In this document: piece by piece, positions 43,445 through 52,075 of the stretch
How the letters are laid out: every line of letters starts with the position of its first letter
Position numbering within the stretch: position 1 is the first letter of the stretch
Source of the DNA: an uncultured Rhodoferax sp.
GTDB lineage: Bacteria; Pseudomonadota; Gammaproteobacteria; Burkholderiales; Burkholderiaceae_C
Assembly (NCBI RefSeq): GCF_946221635.1
Contig: NZ_CAMIHB010000017.1
Coordinates: 1 to 64,000 of the forward strand
Length of the DNA stretch: 64,000 bases
Reading direction: 5' to 3'
The notes under the pieces: generated by a model
The model's input: only the letters and a program-made list of their open reading frames with translations
Told to the model about the DNA's origin: nothing
The model's database searches: none
Translations under genes and position numbers: made by a program

Positions 43445-45793
43445 ATGACCCAGCCCTCCGCCCAGTACGCCGCTCTCTACCAAGCCACCATTGAAGACGC
43501 GGCATCGGGTGGTCGGGCCATCATGGCCACGCTGGTGGGGGCCACGCGCAAGAGCCTGCACGAACGCATGCTCAATGCGCGTGACTTCCGTGAGCGTGAG
43601 CACCACGAAAACGCGCTCAAGCTGCTGAATGTCCGCGAGCCGGAGCTGCGCGAGCAGTACCCACGGGAACTGCTCAGTGCCTTCAGCGGTGCGACGGCAC
43701 CGGTCAAGGCCGGCCCGCTCAACATGGCCGACGTCCATTTCGACCAGCTCGAACTCATGGACGAGGCGCAGGTGCAGGAAAGCGTGACCATGGCACGCGC
43801 GCAGCAGATGGCGCTGCTGGCTGCGGAGGCCAGCCTGGCCGAACTCAACACCCTGATCTGCTCCACACTGGGGCTGGCCACGGTGCGCCCGGAGCGCAAC
43901 CCCTTGCGCCCGGAGGTGTACCTGCGGGCCCTCAAGCTGGTTGTGGAGCGTGCCCCCATTCCATCGAGTATGCGCGTGGACTGGCTCAACACCATGGGGG
44001 TGGCCCTGGGCGCGGAGCTGCGCGATCTGTATGTCCGCCTGGCCACCCGCATGCGGGCCCAGGGCGTGGTCGCTGCAGGTTATGCCGTATCGCCAACACC
44101 AGGCGGGGGAACGGCCGGCGGCAGTGGCGGCCGTGCTGCGTCGGCGGCGGTGTCACAGGGGGCGCCTGGCAGCGCCGAGCGTGAGGCCCTGATCGCTGCT
44201 GAAACCCGGACGCGCCGGGCCGCTGATCCCGCCCTGTTGACGCTGGACCGTTTGCGTCGCCTGCTGGCTGGTGAGCTGGATCAGCAAGGGACCCAGCACC
44301 GTGTGGCGGCATTCGCACGGCAGTTTGCGCGGGAGTTCGAAGGCGAGGAGATGCTGGACCCCCAGTCACCGCAAGAAGGCGACTACGCGGCCACGGTGCC
44401 CGCCGCCTTCGAGGCGCTGACCGAGATGAAGCAGGTGGACCGTGTGGTGCAGCGCCTGGAGCAGCGTCGCAGCGCACCCGTGCGCATGGCGCAGGCAGGC
44501 GCCGTGCAACTGGCCTGCGAGGCCATACGCCGCAGCGCCACGGGCGTGGCCCAGGCCTTGAGCCTGGAGGTGATCAACCTCATGATGGACAACATTGCGC
44601 GTGACCCGCGTCTGCTGGCCCCCATGCAGGAACTGGTGCGTGGCCTGGAGCCAGCGCTGATGCGCCTGGCGCTGGTAGACCCCCGCATCTTTACCGATAA
44701 GCAGCATCCGGCCCGCGTGCTGGTGCAGGAGCTGATCCACCGCAGTCTTGCGTTCAGTGCAGAAAGCAACAAGGGATTCGCCGACTTCTACCAGGAGGCG
44801 CGCGACGCAGTGGTGCCGCTGTCGGACGTGGACGTGCAGGGCCCCGAGCCATTCGAGATCGTGTTGGCGCAGCTGCGCGCGTCCTGGGAGTCCGCTGCGC
44901 GTGCGCGTGAGGCCGCCAGTGCGCAGGCGGTGCAGGCGCTGCAAAAGGCCGAGCAACGCAACCTGCTGGCGGAAAAGATTGCGCGGGAGATCGACTCCCA
45001 CCCCGACGCCAACCGGGTGCCCGAGGTGGTGATCGGCTTTCTCTGCGGGCCCTGGGCCCAGGTGGTCGCGCAGGCGCGACTGCAGGGAGGGGCGGGATCC
45101 AGCGCAGCCGACAAGTACCAGGCCCTGATCTCGGCCATGTTGTGGAGTACCCATCCCGAGCTGGCGCGTAAGAACGTCGCCAAGCTGACGCGTCTGGTGC
45201 CGCTATTGCTCAGCACCTTGCGTGAGGGGTTGGAAACGATCCACTACCCGGCGACCAAGACCAGCGTGTTCCTGGAGGCTCTGATGGGCCTGCACCAGCA
45301 GATTTTCCGCTCTGCCAGCCGCCCCGAGTCCGCTCCCGAGCCGGTACAGCCTGCGCCGAGTGTCTCCAAGGTGCGCCCTGTGGAGGATGGCGATCCGTGG
45401 GTCGCTCCCGAGGAGGCCCGCGATTCGAACTTCATGGAGACGCCGGATGCAGCTGACACGGAAGCGCCGCTTACCATGCCGCCGGAAGAATTCGCGTCCG
45501 CGGTTTCCGTGACTCCGACCGCATCGACGGGCAGCTTGCCTTTGGGGGCCTGGGTGGAGTTGATGACGAACGGGGAATGGGTGCGCACGCAACTGACCTG
45601 GGCCAGCCCGCACGGCACCCTGTTCCTGTTCACCACCGTGCAGGGCACCACGCAGTCCATGACGCGCCGCACGCACGACAAGCTGGTGGCTGCGGGGCAG
45701 CTGCGCGTGATCTCCGCCCAGCCGGTGGTGGATGGCGCGCTGGATGCCGTCGCTCAGCAGGCCATGCGCAACAGCGTCGACTCCACGCTGTAA
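43445..45793 (+). CDS. DUF1631 family protein, second copy
   Basis: A 782-residue paralog of the protein at 39444. Shared blocks include NPLRPEVYLRALK, DPRIFTDKQHPARVLVQELI with the preceding RLLAPMQELVRGLEPALMRL, LCGPWAQVVAQARL, and the end segment TQLTWASPHGTLFLFTTVQG plus SMTRRTHDKL. A Gly/Ala-rich linker lies near residues 218-245. Function unknown. It starts 45 bp after ettA, so ettA and this gene are likely co-transcribed. Convergent with the TAXI gene. Confidence 0.86.
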   Translation: MTQPSAQYAALYQATIEDAASGGRAIMATLVGATRKSLHERMLNARDFREREHHENALKLLNVREPELREQYPRELLSAFSGATAPVKAGPLNMADVHFDQLELMDEAQVQESVTMARAQQMALLAAEASLAELNTLICSTLGLATVRPERNPLRPEVYLRALKLVVERAPIPSSMRVDWLNTMGVALGAELRDLYVRLATRMRAQGVVAAGYAVSPTPGGGTAGGSGGRAASAAVSQGAPGSAEREALIAAETRTRRAADPALLTLDRLRRLLAGELDQQGTQHRVAAFARQFAREFEGEEMLDPQSPQEGDYAATVPAAFEALTEMKQVDRVVQRLEQRRSAPVRMAQAGAVQLACEAIRRSATGVAQALSLEVINLMMDNIARDPRLLAPMQELVRGLEPALMRLALVDPRIFTDKQHPARVLVQELIHRSLAFSAESNKGFADFYQEARDAVVPLSDVDVQGPEPFEIVLAQLRASWESAARAREAASAQAVQALQKAEQRNLLAEKIAREIDSHPDANRVPEVVIGFLCGPWAQVVAQARLQGGAGSSAADKYQALISAMLWSTHPELARKNVAKLTRLVPLLLSTLREGLETIHYPATKTSVFLEALMGLHQQIFRSASRPESAPEPVQPAPSVSKVRPVEDGDPWVAPEEARDSNFMETPDAADTEAPLTMPPEEFASAVSVTPTASTGSLPLGAWVELMTNGEWVRTQLTWASPHGTLFLFTTVQGTTQSMTRRTHDKLVAAGQLRVISAQPVVDGALDAVAQQAMRNSVDSTL

Positions 45794-45811
45794 AGAATCA
45801 GGCCCTGACGC

Positions 45812-47158
45812 TCAGAGCTTTTGTGGCGGGTCCAGCAGGCGCTGGCGCACCAAAGCAATGTGGTGGCGCAGGGTGTATAGCTCGTCCGTGTAGGACAGCG
45901 GCACGATCACCTTTTCCACCTTGGCTTCCATGGCGGCCAGCTCTTCCAGCAGTTCTTCCGGTGTGGCGCGTTGCTCGTCGAGCCGTTCCTCGATCTCGCG
46001 CAGCTGCGCGTACCAGCGGAACACGCGCGAGCGCACGCGGAAGGCGTAGAGGGGCGGCGCGATCTTGCCCAGCGGCAGCAGCACGGCCACGATCAGACCC
46101 AGTGCCAGCCACATACGCTCGATGAGGTTGGCAATGGTAAAGGGCAGGTAGCGTTGCAGCGAGGGGGTGCCGGTGCGCATGGTGCGTTCGGCCTCGGGTG
46201 CCAAGGGGTACTCGGCATTGCTGGCGTTGGGAAATTCCCGCGTGTGGTTGAACCAGCCCGCCTGGCCGTGGATCTGCATGGCCGCCTGGGCCAGCAACTG
46301 GCGCAGGGCTGGGTGCAGGTCTTCGCGTGCGAGCATGCTGGTGGTGGTGGCGATCAGGCGCACGTCTTGCGCGGGTAGCTTGCGGGCCAGGTCCACGATG
46401 CCGCGCGGCAGCGTGGCCGGGCTGAGGAATGGCAGGCGGCGTGCATAGGCCTCGTTCTGCTGGAAGTCCAGCAGGCGAATGCCGGGTGTTTGCAAGAGCA
46501 TCTGTACCATGGGGGACTCCGGTGCCGAGGCAAACACGACGGCGTCGAGCTGGCCTTCCAGCAATTTGACCGTGGCGGGCGTTTGCTCCAGCCGGGACAG
46601 CGTGACGCTCTTGGGCGCGACACGGTTCATGTCCAGCAGGGTCTGGACCAGCGTAGGCACACCGCTGCCGGGCGCCCCCACGTTCACCCGCATGTGGGCC
46701 AGTTGGGTGAGGGAGGTGAGCTGGCCCTCAGGCACGACCTTTCGGGCGGAGTCCGTGCGGTAGAACAGCCAGACGGGCTCGACGAACAGATTACCCAAGG
46801 TCAGCAGCGCTTCGGCATCTTCGTCCTGCGCCAGCGCAGAGGTGGTGCCACCCTGCACAAAGCCGGCATCTGCCTGTCCGCGGTGCAGCAGGTCCAGGTT
46901 GGCGGACGAGCCTTCCGTGGGCAGCAGCTCCACCTCGATGCCGCTGGCCTGCAGGATCTTGGCGTAGCGCTGGCCAAACTCCGCATAGGCGCTTTGGGCG
47001 GGGCCCGTGGCAATCGTCAGCTTCTTGGGCGGCATGGGGTCCAGCCACCAGTAAGCCAGCCAGAGCAGGGCCGCTGCCGCAATGACAAAGGGGCTGGCCG
47101 AGGTCAGCAGGTCGCGCAGCGCGAGCAGCACGTAGCGCAGGGTCTTGGGCAGATGCAT
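45812..47158 (-). CDS. TAXI family solute-binding protein with C-terminal membrane and coiled-coil part
   Basis: A 448-residue protein. Residues 20-41 are an N-terminal membrane anchor; residues about 47-330 are a TAXI/TRAP-type binding domain (KLTIATGPAQSAYAEFGQRY, then ADAGFVQGGTTSAL, VGAPGSGVPTLVQTLL). A second helix lies at about 355-375, followed by a charged coiled coil (REIEERLDEQRATPEELLEE). No TRAP permease gene is nearby. It could be a sensory or assembly protein rather than a transport receptor. The flavin reductase gene lies 3 nt upstream. Confidence 0.82.
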   Translation of the reverse strand: MHLPKTLRYVLLALRDLLTSASPFVIAAAALLWLAYWWLDPMPPKKLTIATGPAQSAYAEFGQRYAKILQASGIEVELLPTEGSSANLDLLHRGQADAGFVQGGTTSALAQDEDAEALLTLGNLFVEPVWLFYRTDSARKVVPEGQLTSLTQLAHMRVNVGAPGSGVPTLVQTLLDMNRVAPKSVTLSRLEQTPATVKLLEGQLDAVVFASAPESPMVQMLLQTPGIRLLDFQQNEAYARRLPFLSPATLPRGIVDLARKLPAQDVRLIATTTSMLAREDLHPALRQLLAQAAMQIHGQAGWFNHTREFPNASNAEYPLAPEAERTMRTGTPSLQRYLPFTIANLIERMWLALGLIVAVLLPLGKIAPPLYAFRVRSRVFRWYAQLREIEERLDEQRATPEELLEELAAMEAKVEKVIVPLSYTDELYTLRHHIALVRQRLLDPPQKL

Positions 47159-47161
47159 GGC

Positions 47162-47680
47162 CTAGAGCGGGTGTTCGGTGTAGAAGCGGCCGCCGTGGAA
47201 CAGCAGGGGCGAAGCGCCGACGCGGTGGGCGCAACGCTCCACTTCGCCGACAAAGATCACGTGGTCGCCTTCTTCGTAGCGGCTGCGGTTGAAACATTCA
47301 AAGGTGGCCGCAGCGCCCGCCAGCAGCGGGGCACCGCTGGCGCCCAGGGTGTAGTCCACACCGGCATAGCGGTCGGTACCGCGTGCGGCAAACTGGCGCG
47401 CCAGTGCCTGTTGGTCGGCACTCAGGATGTTGATGGCGTAGTGGGAGCCCGCGCTGAAGGCGGCCATGGAGCCGGCGTTGCGTGCAAGGCTCCACAGCAC
47501 CAGCGGGGGCGTCAGCGAGACGGAGTTGAAGGAGTTGGCCGTCAGCCCGACCAGGGTGCCGTCATCGGTACGGGCGGTGACGATGGTGACGCCAGTGGCA
47601 AACATGCCCAGGGCCTGGCGAAACTCCGCGGGCGAAAACTCGGGGGGACGCGCTTGCGGCGAGGGGGAAGGGGAGCGCAT
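47162..47680 (-). CDS. Flavin reductase family protein
   Basis: A 172-residue FMN-binding split-barrel protein. Family blocks are LGMFATGVTIVTARTDDGTLVGLTANSFNSVSLTPPL-type sequence (shown in parts: MFATGVTIVTA, GLTANSFNSVSLTPPLVLW) and GDHVIFVGEVE, then FHGGRFY near the end. It reduces flavin with NAD(P)H, commonly for two-component monooxygenases; no partner oxygenase is adjacent. It lies 3 nt before the TAXI gene. Confidence 0.9.
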   Translation of the reverse strand: MRSPSPSPQARPPEFSPAEFRQALGMFATGVTIVTARTDDGTLVGLTANSFNSVSLTPPLVLWSLARNAGSMAAFSAGSHYAINILSADQQALARQFAARGTDRYAGVDYTLGASGAPLLAGAAATFECFNRSRYEEGDHVIFVGEVERCAHRVGASPLLFHGGRFYTEHPL

Positions 47681-47764
47681 CCCCGCAATTTAACTGCTTT
47701 TGGTGTGCAATTCGTCACAGCTGGAGGTGAAAGTGCGACCGGGTGGGCCACCTACAATGGCCGG

Positions 47765-48613
47765 ATGCGATTTCATTTTCTGGTGCCGCTGCTGCTTGCT
47801 ATGGTTTCAGTAGCTGCTCACGCAAATTCCACGCGGGCTTGTGCCGATTATTCCTCCAAAATCCCGAATGTGGCACCGGCCCTGTGCGAGGCCGCCAACA
47901 TGCGCGACATGCAGGGCCGTTCGGTCAAGGGCCGCACGCTCTGGGGGACGGACATCCAGCCTGCCGATGCCAACTTCCGCGTTCTGGTGGTCGGTGGCAT
48001 CCACGGGGATGAAATGTCCTCCAGCTCACTGGTGTTCCACTGGATCGGCCTGGCGCAGACTCCCCCGTCCGACATGTCCTTGAATATCCACTGGCGCTTT
48101 GTGCCCTCGCTCAACCCTGATGGTTTGTTTGCCAAGCCCTCGCGGCGTACCAACGCGAATGGCGTGGATTTGAACCGCAACTTCCCTACGCCCAACTGGG
48201 CGCGCGACGCCAAGGACTACTGGGAGACCCGCACCAAGCGCGACCCGCGTCGTTGGCCGGGCAACAAGCCACTGTCGGAGCCGGAGTCGCGCTTCCTGCT
48301 GGAGCAGATGGACAGCTTCAAGCCCAACCTCATCGTCAGTGTGCACGCGCCCTACGGCGTGCTGGACTTTGACGGCCCGTCGGTGCCGCCGAGCAAGCTG
48401 GGCCGGCTCTACCTGGACCAGGTGGGCATCTTCCCGGGCTCACTGGGCAATTACGGCGGCATCCACAAGCGGGTGCCGGTGGTCACCATCGAGTTGCCCA
48501 GCGCCTCGCGCATGCCGCAGGATGCCGAGACGCGGCAGATGTGGATGGACCTGCTGCGCTGGACCAGTGAGCGTCTGGGGCCCAGCGTGACCGCGGCCAC
48601 GCACAGCCACTAG
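47765..48613 (+). CDS. mpaA: M14-family zinc carboxypeptidase, murein peptide amidase A-like
   Basis: A 282-residue exported peptidase. The signal peptide ends AAHA at residue 20. Zinc ligands His80 and Glu83 (GGIHGDE) and His194 (SVHAPYG) are visible, with the catalytic Glu243 (TIELP) and substrate Arg/Asn in DLNRNFP. It probably trims peptidoglycan peptides in the periplasm, unlike cytoplasmic E. coli MpaA. Residues about 11-26 of the signal peptide are encoded by an inverted copy of the interspersed repeat. Confidence 0.87.
   Translation: MRFHFLVPLLLAMVSVAAHANSTRACADYSSKIPNVAPALCEAANMRDMQGRSVKGRTLWGTDIQPADANFRVLVVGGIHGDEMSSSSLVFHWIGLAQTPPSDMSLNIHWRFVPSLNPDGLFAKPSRRTNANGVDLNRNFPTPNWARDAKDYWETRTKRDPRRWPGNKPLSEPESRFLLEQMDSFKPNLIVSVHAPYGVLDFDGPSVPPSKLGRLYLDQVGIFPGSLGNYGGIHKRVPVVTIELPSASRMPQDAETRQMWMDLLRWTSERLGPSVTAATHSH
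47796..47842 (-). repeat. Interspersed ~60-bp repeat, copy 11, coding a signal peptide
   Basis: On the minus strand AGCCCGCGTGGAATT, the core TGCGTGAGCAGCTACTG and 3' CCATAGCAAGC. The host gene reads it antisense, giving AMVSVAAHANSTRA. Confidence 0.82.
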
Positions 48614-48620
48614 GGCCTGT

Positions 48621-48902
48621 TCAGGCGGCGTCCAACTGCGCGCGCGCCTTGTCCACCCAGACCTGCAGGTTGGCCAACAGGTCGGTCTGGCTGAAGGAGC
48701 AGCTTTCCTCACTGAACAGGGCGCTGGATTCCAAGCGATCCAGCAACTGCAGCAGTACATCGCCGTAGCGTGGCGGCAGGGTGGCCAGCAGTGCGTCCTG
48801 CGTGCGGGCCAGCGCAGACAGGGCGTGCGGCGTCATGCCACCGGCCTGCATCTGCTGCAGGGCGATGGCGACGGTGTCGAGTTGGGCCTGAGCTGCGGCC
48901 AT
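48621..48902 (-). CDS. Small helical protein of unknown function behind aapP
   Basis: A 93-residue product, mostly amphipathic helix (AAAQAQLDTVAIALQQMQAG and LLANLQVWVDKARAQLDAA). No signal peptide, membrane segment or known motif; one Cys. It starts 2 nt after the aapP stop, so it is the last gene of the amino-acid transporter operon. I do not recognise it. Confidence 0.62.
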   Translation of the reverse strand: MAAAQAQLDTVAIALQQMQAGGMTPHALSALARTQDALLATLPPRYGDVLLQLLDRLESSALFSEESCSFSQTDLLANLQVWVDKARAQLDAA

Positions 48903-48904
48903 GC

Positions 48905-49648
48905 TCAGTGCCCCAGGATCTTGGAGAGAAAGTCCTTGCTGCGCTCGCTCTGCGGGTTGTTGAAGAAGGCATGCGGCGTGTTCTGTTCCACGATCTGGCC
49001 CTGGTCCATGAAGATCACCCGGTCGGCCACGGCCTTGGCAAAGCCCATCTCGTGGGTTACGCAGACCATGGTGATGCCCTGGCCGGCCATCTCGATCATC
49101 ACGTCCAGCACTTCCTTGATCATCTCCGGGTCCAGCGCCGAGGTGGGCTCATCGAACAGCATGATCTTGGGCTTGAGGCACAGCGCGCGGGCGATGGCCA
49201 CACGCTGCTGCTGACCACCGGAAAGCTGTAGCGGGTATTTGTTGGCCTGGTTGGCAATGCGTACGCGTTCGAGCTGCTGCATGGCCTTTTCTTCGGCCTC
49301 CTTCTTGGGCATCTTGCCGACCCACATGGGCGAGAGCGTCAGGTTCTCCAGCACCGTGAGGTGGGGAAAGAGGTTGAACTGCTGGAACACCATGCCGACC
49401 TTCTTGCGCACATCGTCGATGGCCTTGATGTCGTCGGTCAGTTCCACGCCGTCCACCACGAGCTGGCCCTGCTGGTGCTCTTCCAGGCGGTTGATGCAGC
49501 GGATCAGCGTGGACTTGCCCGAGCCCGAAGGGCCGCAGACCACGATGCGTTCGCCCTTGGTGACGGTGAGGTCGATGTCGCGCAGCACGTGGAAGTTATT
49601 GCCATACCACTTGTTGACTTTGTTGAAGGTGATGATGGGTTCAGACAT
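48905..49648 (-). CDS. aapP: General L-amino acid ABC transporter ATP-binding protein
   Basis: A 247-residue polar amino-acid importer ATPase. Walker A GPSGSGKST near residue 39, signature LSGGQQQR, Walker B IMLFDEPTSALDPEM, switch His in VTHEMGFA. The end HAFFNNPQSERSKDFLSKILGH is typical of AapP/GlnQ. It follows aapM on the same strand and energises the uptake of several L-amino acids. Confidence 0.94.
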   Translation of the reverse strand: MSEPIITFNKVNKWYGNNFHVLRDIDLTVTKGERIVVCGPSGSGKSTLIRCINRLEEHQQGQLVVDGVELTDDIKAIDDVRKKVGMVFQQFNLFPHLTVLENLTLSPMWVGKMPKKEAEEKAMQQLERVRIANQANKYPLQLSGGQQQRVAIARALCLKPKIMLFDEPTSALDPEMIKEVLDVMIEMAGQGITMVCVTHEMGFAKAVADRVIFMDQGQIVEQNTPHAFFNNPQSERSKDFLSKILGH

Positions 49649-49666
49649 GGGAATCCTTGGCGTTCT

Positions 49667-50770
49667 TTAGCGTTGCTTGCTCTTGTTGACCTGCTTTTCG
49701 ATCCACAGGCTGTAGCGCGACATGGAGAAACAGAATGCGAAGTAGATGAGGGCGATGAAGAGGTAGCCCTCGATCTTGTAGGGGCGCCAATCGGCATCCG
49801 AGTTCAGGGCCAGGCTCATGGCGCCAGTGAGCTCGTAGAGGCTCACGATGGTGACCAGCGAGGTGTCCTTGAAGGTGGAAATGAAGTTGTTCATGATGCC
49901 TGGCACCACCATGGCCAGCGCCTGCGGCAGCACGATCTTGCGCTGCGTCTGCCAGTAGCTCAGCCCCAGTGTCGCAGCCGCTTCCACCTGGCCTTTGGGA
50001 ACGGCCTGCAGACCGCCGCGGATGACCTCGGCCATATAGGCCGCGGCAAACAGCGTGATGCCGGCGAGCACGCGTACCAGCACGTCGATACTGAAGCCCT
50101 GCGGCATGAGCAGCGGGAACATAAAAGAGGCCATGAACAGCACCGAGATCAGCGGCACGCCGCGGATCAGCTCGACGTAGATGGTGCAGAAACTCTTGAT
50201 GGCCGGCATGCGCGAACGTCGACCCAGCGCGATCAGCAGTGCAATCGGAAACGCCATGGCCATGGACAGCGAGGACAGCAGCAGCGTCAGCGGCAGGCCA
50301 CCCCAGCGGTCGGTGTCGACGCGGCTCAGGCCCAGCACGCCGCCGTACATGACGACAAAGAAGAAGCCCAGCACGGCGACCCAGGCCAGGCCCAGCCAGG
50401 CCTTCCAGAACATGCGCATGCAGCTGCACACCAGCAGGGTCAGCAGCAACAGGGTGGCAATGAGTGGTCGCCATTGCTCCTCAAAGGGGTAGCGGCCGAA
50501 GATGATGATGCGGAATTTCTCCGCCACCACGCCCCAGCAGGCGCCTGCCCCCTCGACGTGGCAGGCATCGAAATTGGGCACCCAGACCGCATGGACCAGG
50601 GCCCAGCCCAGCAGGCGCGGCACAAAGGTGAGCAGGGCCGCAAGCACGATGACCGTGCCCAGGGTGGTCTTCCAGTCGCCAAACAGGTTGTGGCGGACCC
50701 AGGCCACCAGGCCTTCGGTCTGGACCGGGGCGGGGCGCGCCGCTATGGGTTCAAAGGTATGTGCGCTCAT
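49667..50770 (-). CDS. aapM: General L-amino acid ABC transporter permease AapM
   Basis: A 367-residue permease. It has extra N-terminal helices and a long periplasmic stretch (about 55-95) as in AapM, then the ABC core with YVELIRGVPLISVLFMASFM and the EAA loop AAATLGLSYWQTQRKIVLPQ. Starts 4 nt after aapQ ends. Pairs with AapQ as the membrane heterodimer. Confidence 0.93.
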   Translation of the reverse strand: MSAHTFEPIAARPAPVQTEGLVAWVRHNLFGDWKTTLGTVIVLAALLTFVPRLLGWALVHAVWVPNFDACHVEGAGACWGVVAEKFRIIIFGRYPFEEQWRPLIATLLLLTLLVCSCMRMFWKAWLGLAWVAVLGFFFVVMYGGVLGLSRVDTDRWGGLPLTLLLSSLSMAMAFPIALLIALGRRSRMPAIKSFCTIYVELIRGVPLISVLFMASFMFPLLMPQGFSIDVLVRVLAGITLFAAAYMAEVIRGGLQAVPKGQVEAAATLGLSYWQTQRKIVLPQALAMVVPGIMNNFISTFKDTSLVTIVSLYELTGAMSLALNSDADWRPYKIEGYLFIALIYFAFCFSMSRYSLWIEKQVNKSKQR

Positions 50771-50774
50771 GGTC

Positions 50775-51953
50775 TCAGCGTTCCTTGATGGCGGCGCGGG
50801 CGTTGTACCAGTTCATCGTGATGGAGGTGAACAGCGAGGTACTCAGGTACACCAGCATGATGATGGCGATGCATTCCACGGCGCGGCCGGTCTGGTTGAT
50901 GGCGGTGTTGGCAATCGACACCACATCCGGGTAGCCGATGGCCACCGCCAGTGAGGAGTTCTTGGTCAGGTTCAGGTACTGGTTGGTGATGGGCGGAATG
51001 ATCACGCGCAGCGCCTGCGGCAGCATCACCAGGCGCATGGTCTGGCCCCGGCTCAGGCCCAGGGCGGCGGCGGCCTCCGACTGGCCCAGTGCCACCGACT
51101 GGATGCCACCCCGGACCACCTCGGACACAAAGGCTGCGGTGTAGATCGTCAAGCCCAGTAGCACGGAGAGGTATTCGGGCGTGAGCGCGCCACCGTTTTC
51201 GATGGCGAACTCGCCCTGCACCGGCACATTCATGGCCGTAGGCGCACCGCCCAGCAGCCATCCCAGCAGGCCGGTTCCCAGCACGATGGTCAATGGCACC
51301 CAGACCATGCTCTTGGCCCGACCTGTGGCCTCGAAAGCCGCCTGGGCCCAGCGGCGGTAGCCCCAGGCCAGCGCTACACCGGCCAACAGGCCCCAGGCGC
51401 CCCAGACATGGCCTGTGGCCCACTCGGGAATGGGGAAGTTGATGCCGCCCTTGCTCAGGAAGATGGGGCCGACCGACAGCGGCTCGCTGGAAGCGGGCAG
51501 TACTTCGGTGAACATCAGGTACCACATCAGCAATTGCAGCAGCACCGGGATGTTGCGGAAAAACTCGACATACGCGGTGCACAGGCCGCGGATCAGTGCA
51601 TTGCGCGAGAAGCGGCCCACGCCAATCAGTGTGCCCAGGACGGTGGTGAGGAGGATGCCCACCACGGCCACGCGCAGGGTGTTGACGAAGCCCACCAGGT
51701 AGGCGCGCCAGTAGGACTCGCCCGAGTCGAAGGCGAACAGGCTCTCGCCGATGTCAAAGCCCGCCGGGCTGGAGAGAAAGTCGAAGCCGCTCTGGATGCC
51801 GCGCAGCTTCATGTTGGTGGTGGTGTTGTGTGCCAGGTAGAGCACGGTGGCCAGTACCGCCACGACGGCGATCACCTGGTAGAGCAGGCCACGGAATGCC
51901 TGGCTGCGCCAGGACCACGATTTCTTGGGTGGTGGGGAGGAGGGGGTGGACAT
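50775..51953 (-). CDS. aapQ: General L-amino acid ABC transporter permease AapQ
   Basis: A 392-residue permease with the AapQ-type large periplasmic insertion near the N terminus (about 48-100) and later insert (about 185-265). The ABC core is seen in YVEFFRNIPVLLQLLMWYLM and the EAA loop AAAALGLSRGQTMRLVMLPQ. ATG 51953 is chosen; the upstream in-frame residues do not look like family sequence. The second gene of aapJQMP. Confidence 0.93.
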   Translation of the reverse strand: MSTPSSPPPKKSWSWRSQAFRGLLYQVIAVVAVLATVLYLAHNTTTNMKLRGIQSGFDFLSSPAGFDIGESLFAFDSGESYWRAYLVGFVNTLRVAVVGILLTTVLGTLIGVGRFSRNALIRGLCTAYVEFFRNIPVLLQLLMWYLMFTEVLPASSEPLSVGPIFLSKGGINFPIPEWATGHVWGAWGLLAGVALAWGYRRWAQAAFEATGRAKSMVWVPLTIVLGTGLLGWLLGGAPTAMNVPVQGEFAIENGGALTPEYLSVLLGLTIYTAAFVSEVVRGGIQSVALGQSEAAAALGLSRGQTMRLVMLPQALRVIIPPITNQYLNLTKNSSLAVAIGYPDVVSIANTAINQTGRAVECIAIIMLVYLSTSLFTSITMNWYNARAAIKER

Positions 51954-52075
51954 GGCAGCCCTTCGGTGAACGGGAAAACGCGCTGGGTGTGGAAAAGGGC
52001 AGTGCAAGAAGTCTGCAGCTGCCCTTTTCGGTACCGTGGTGCGAAGTGGTCAGGAAACCGCTTCGTGCATCCGGA

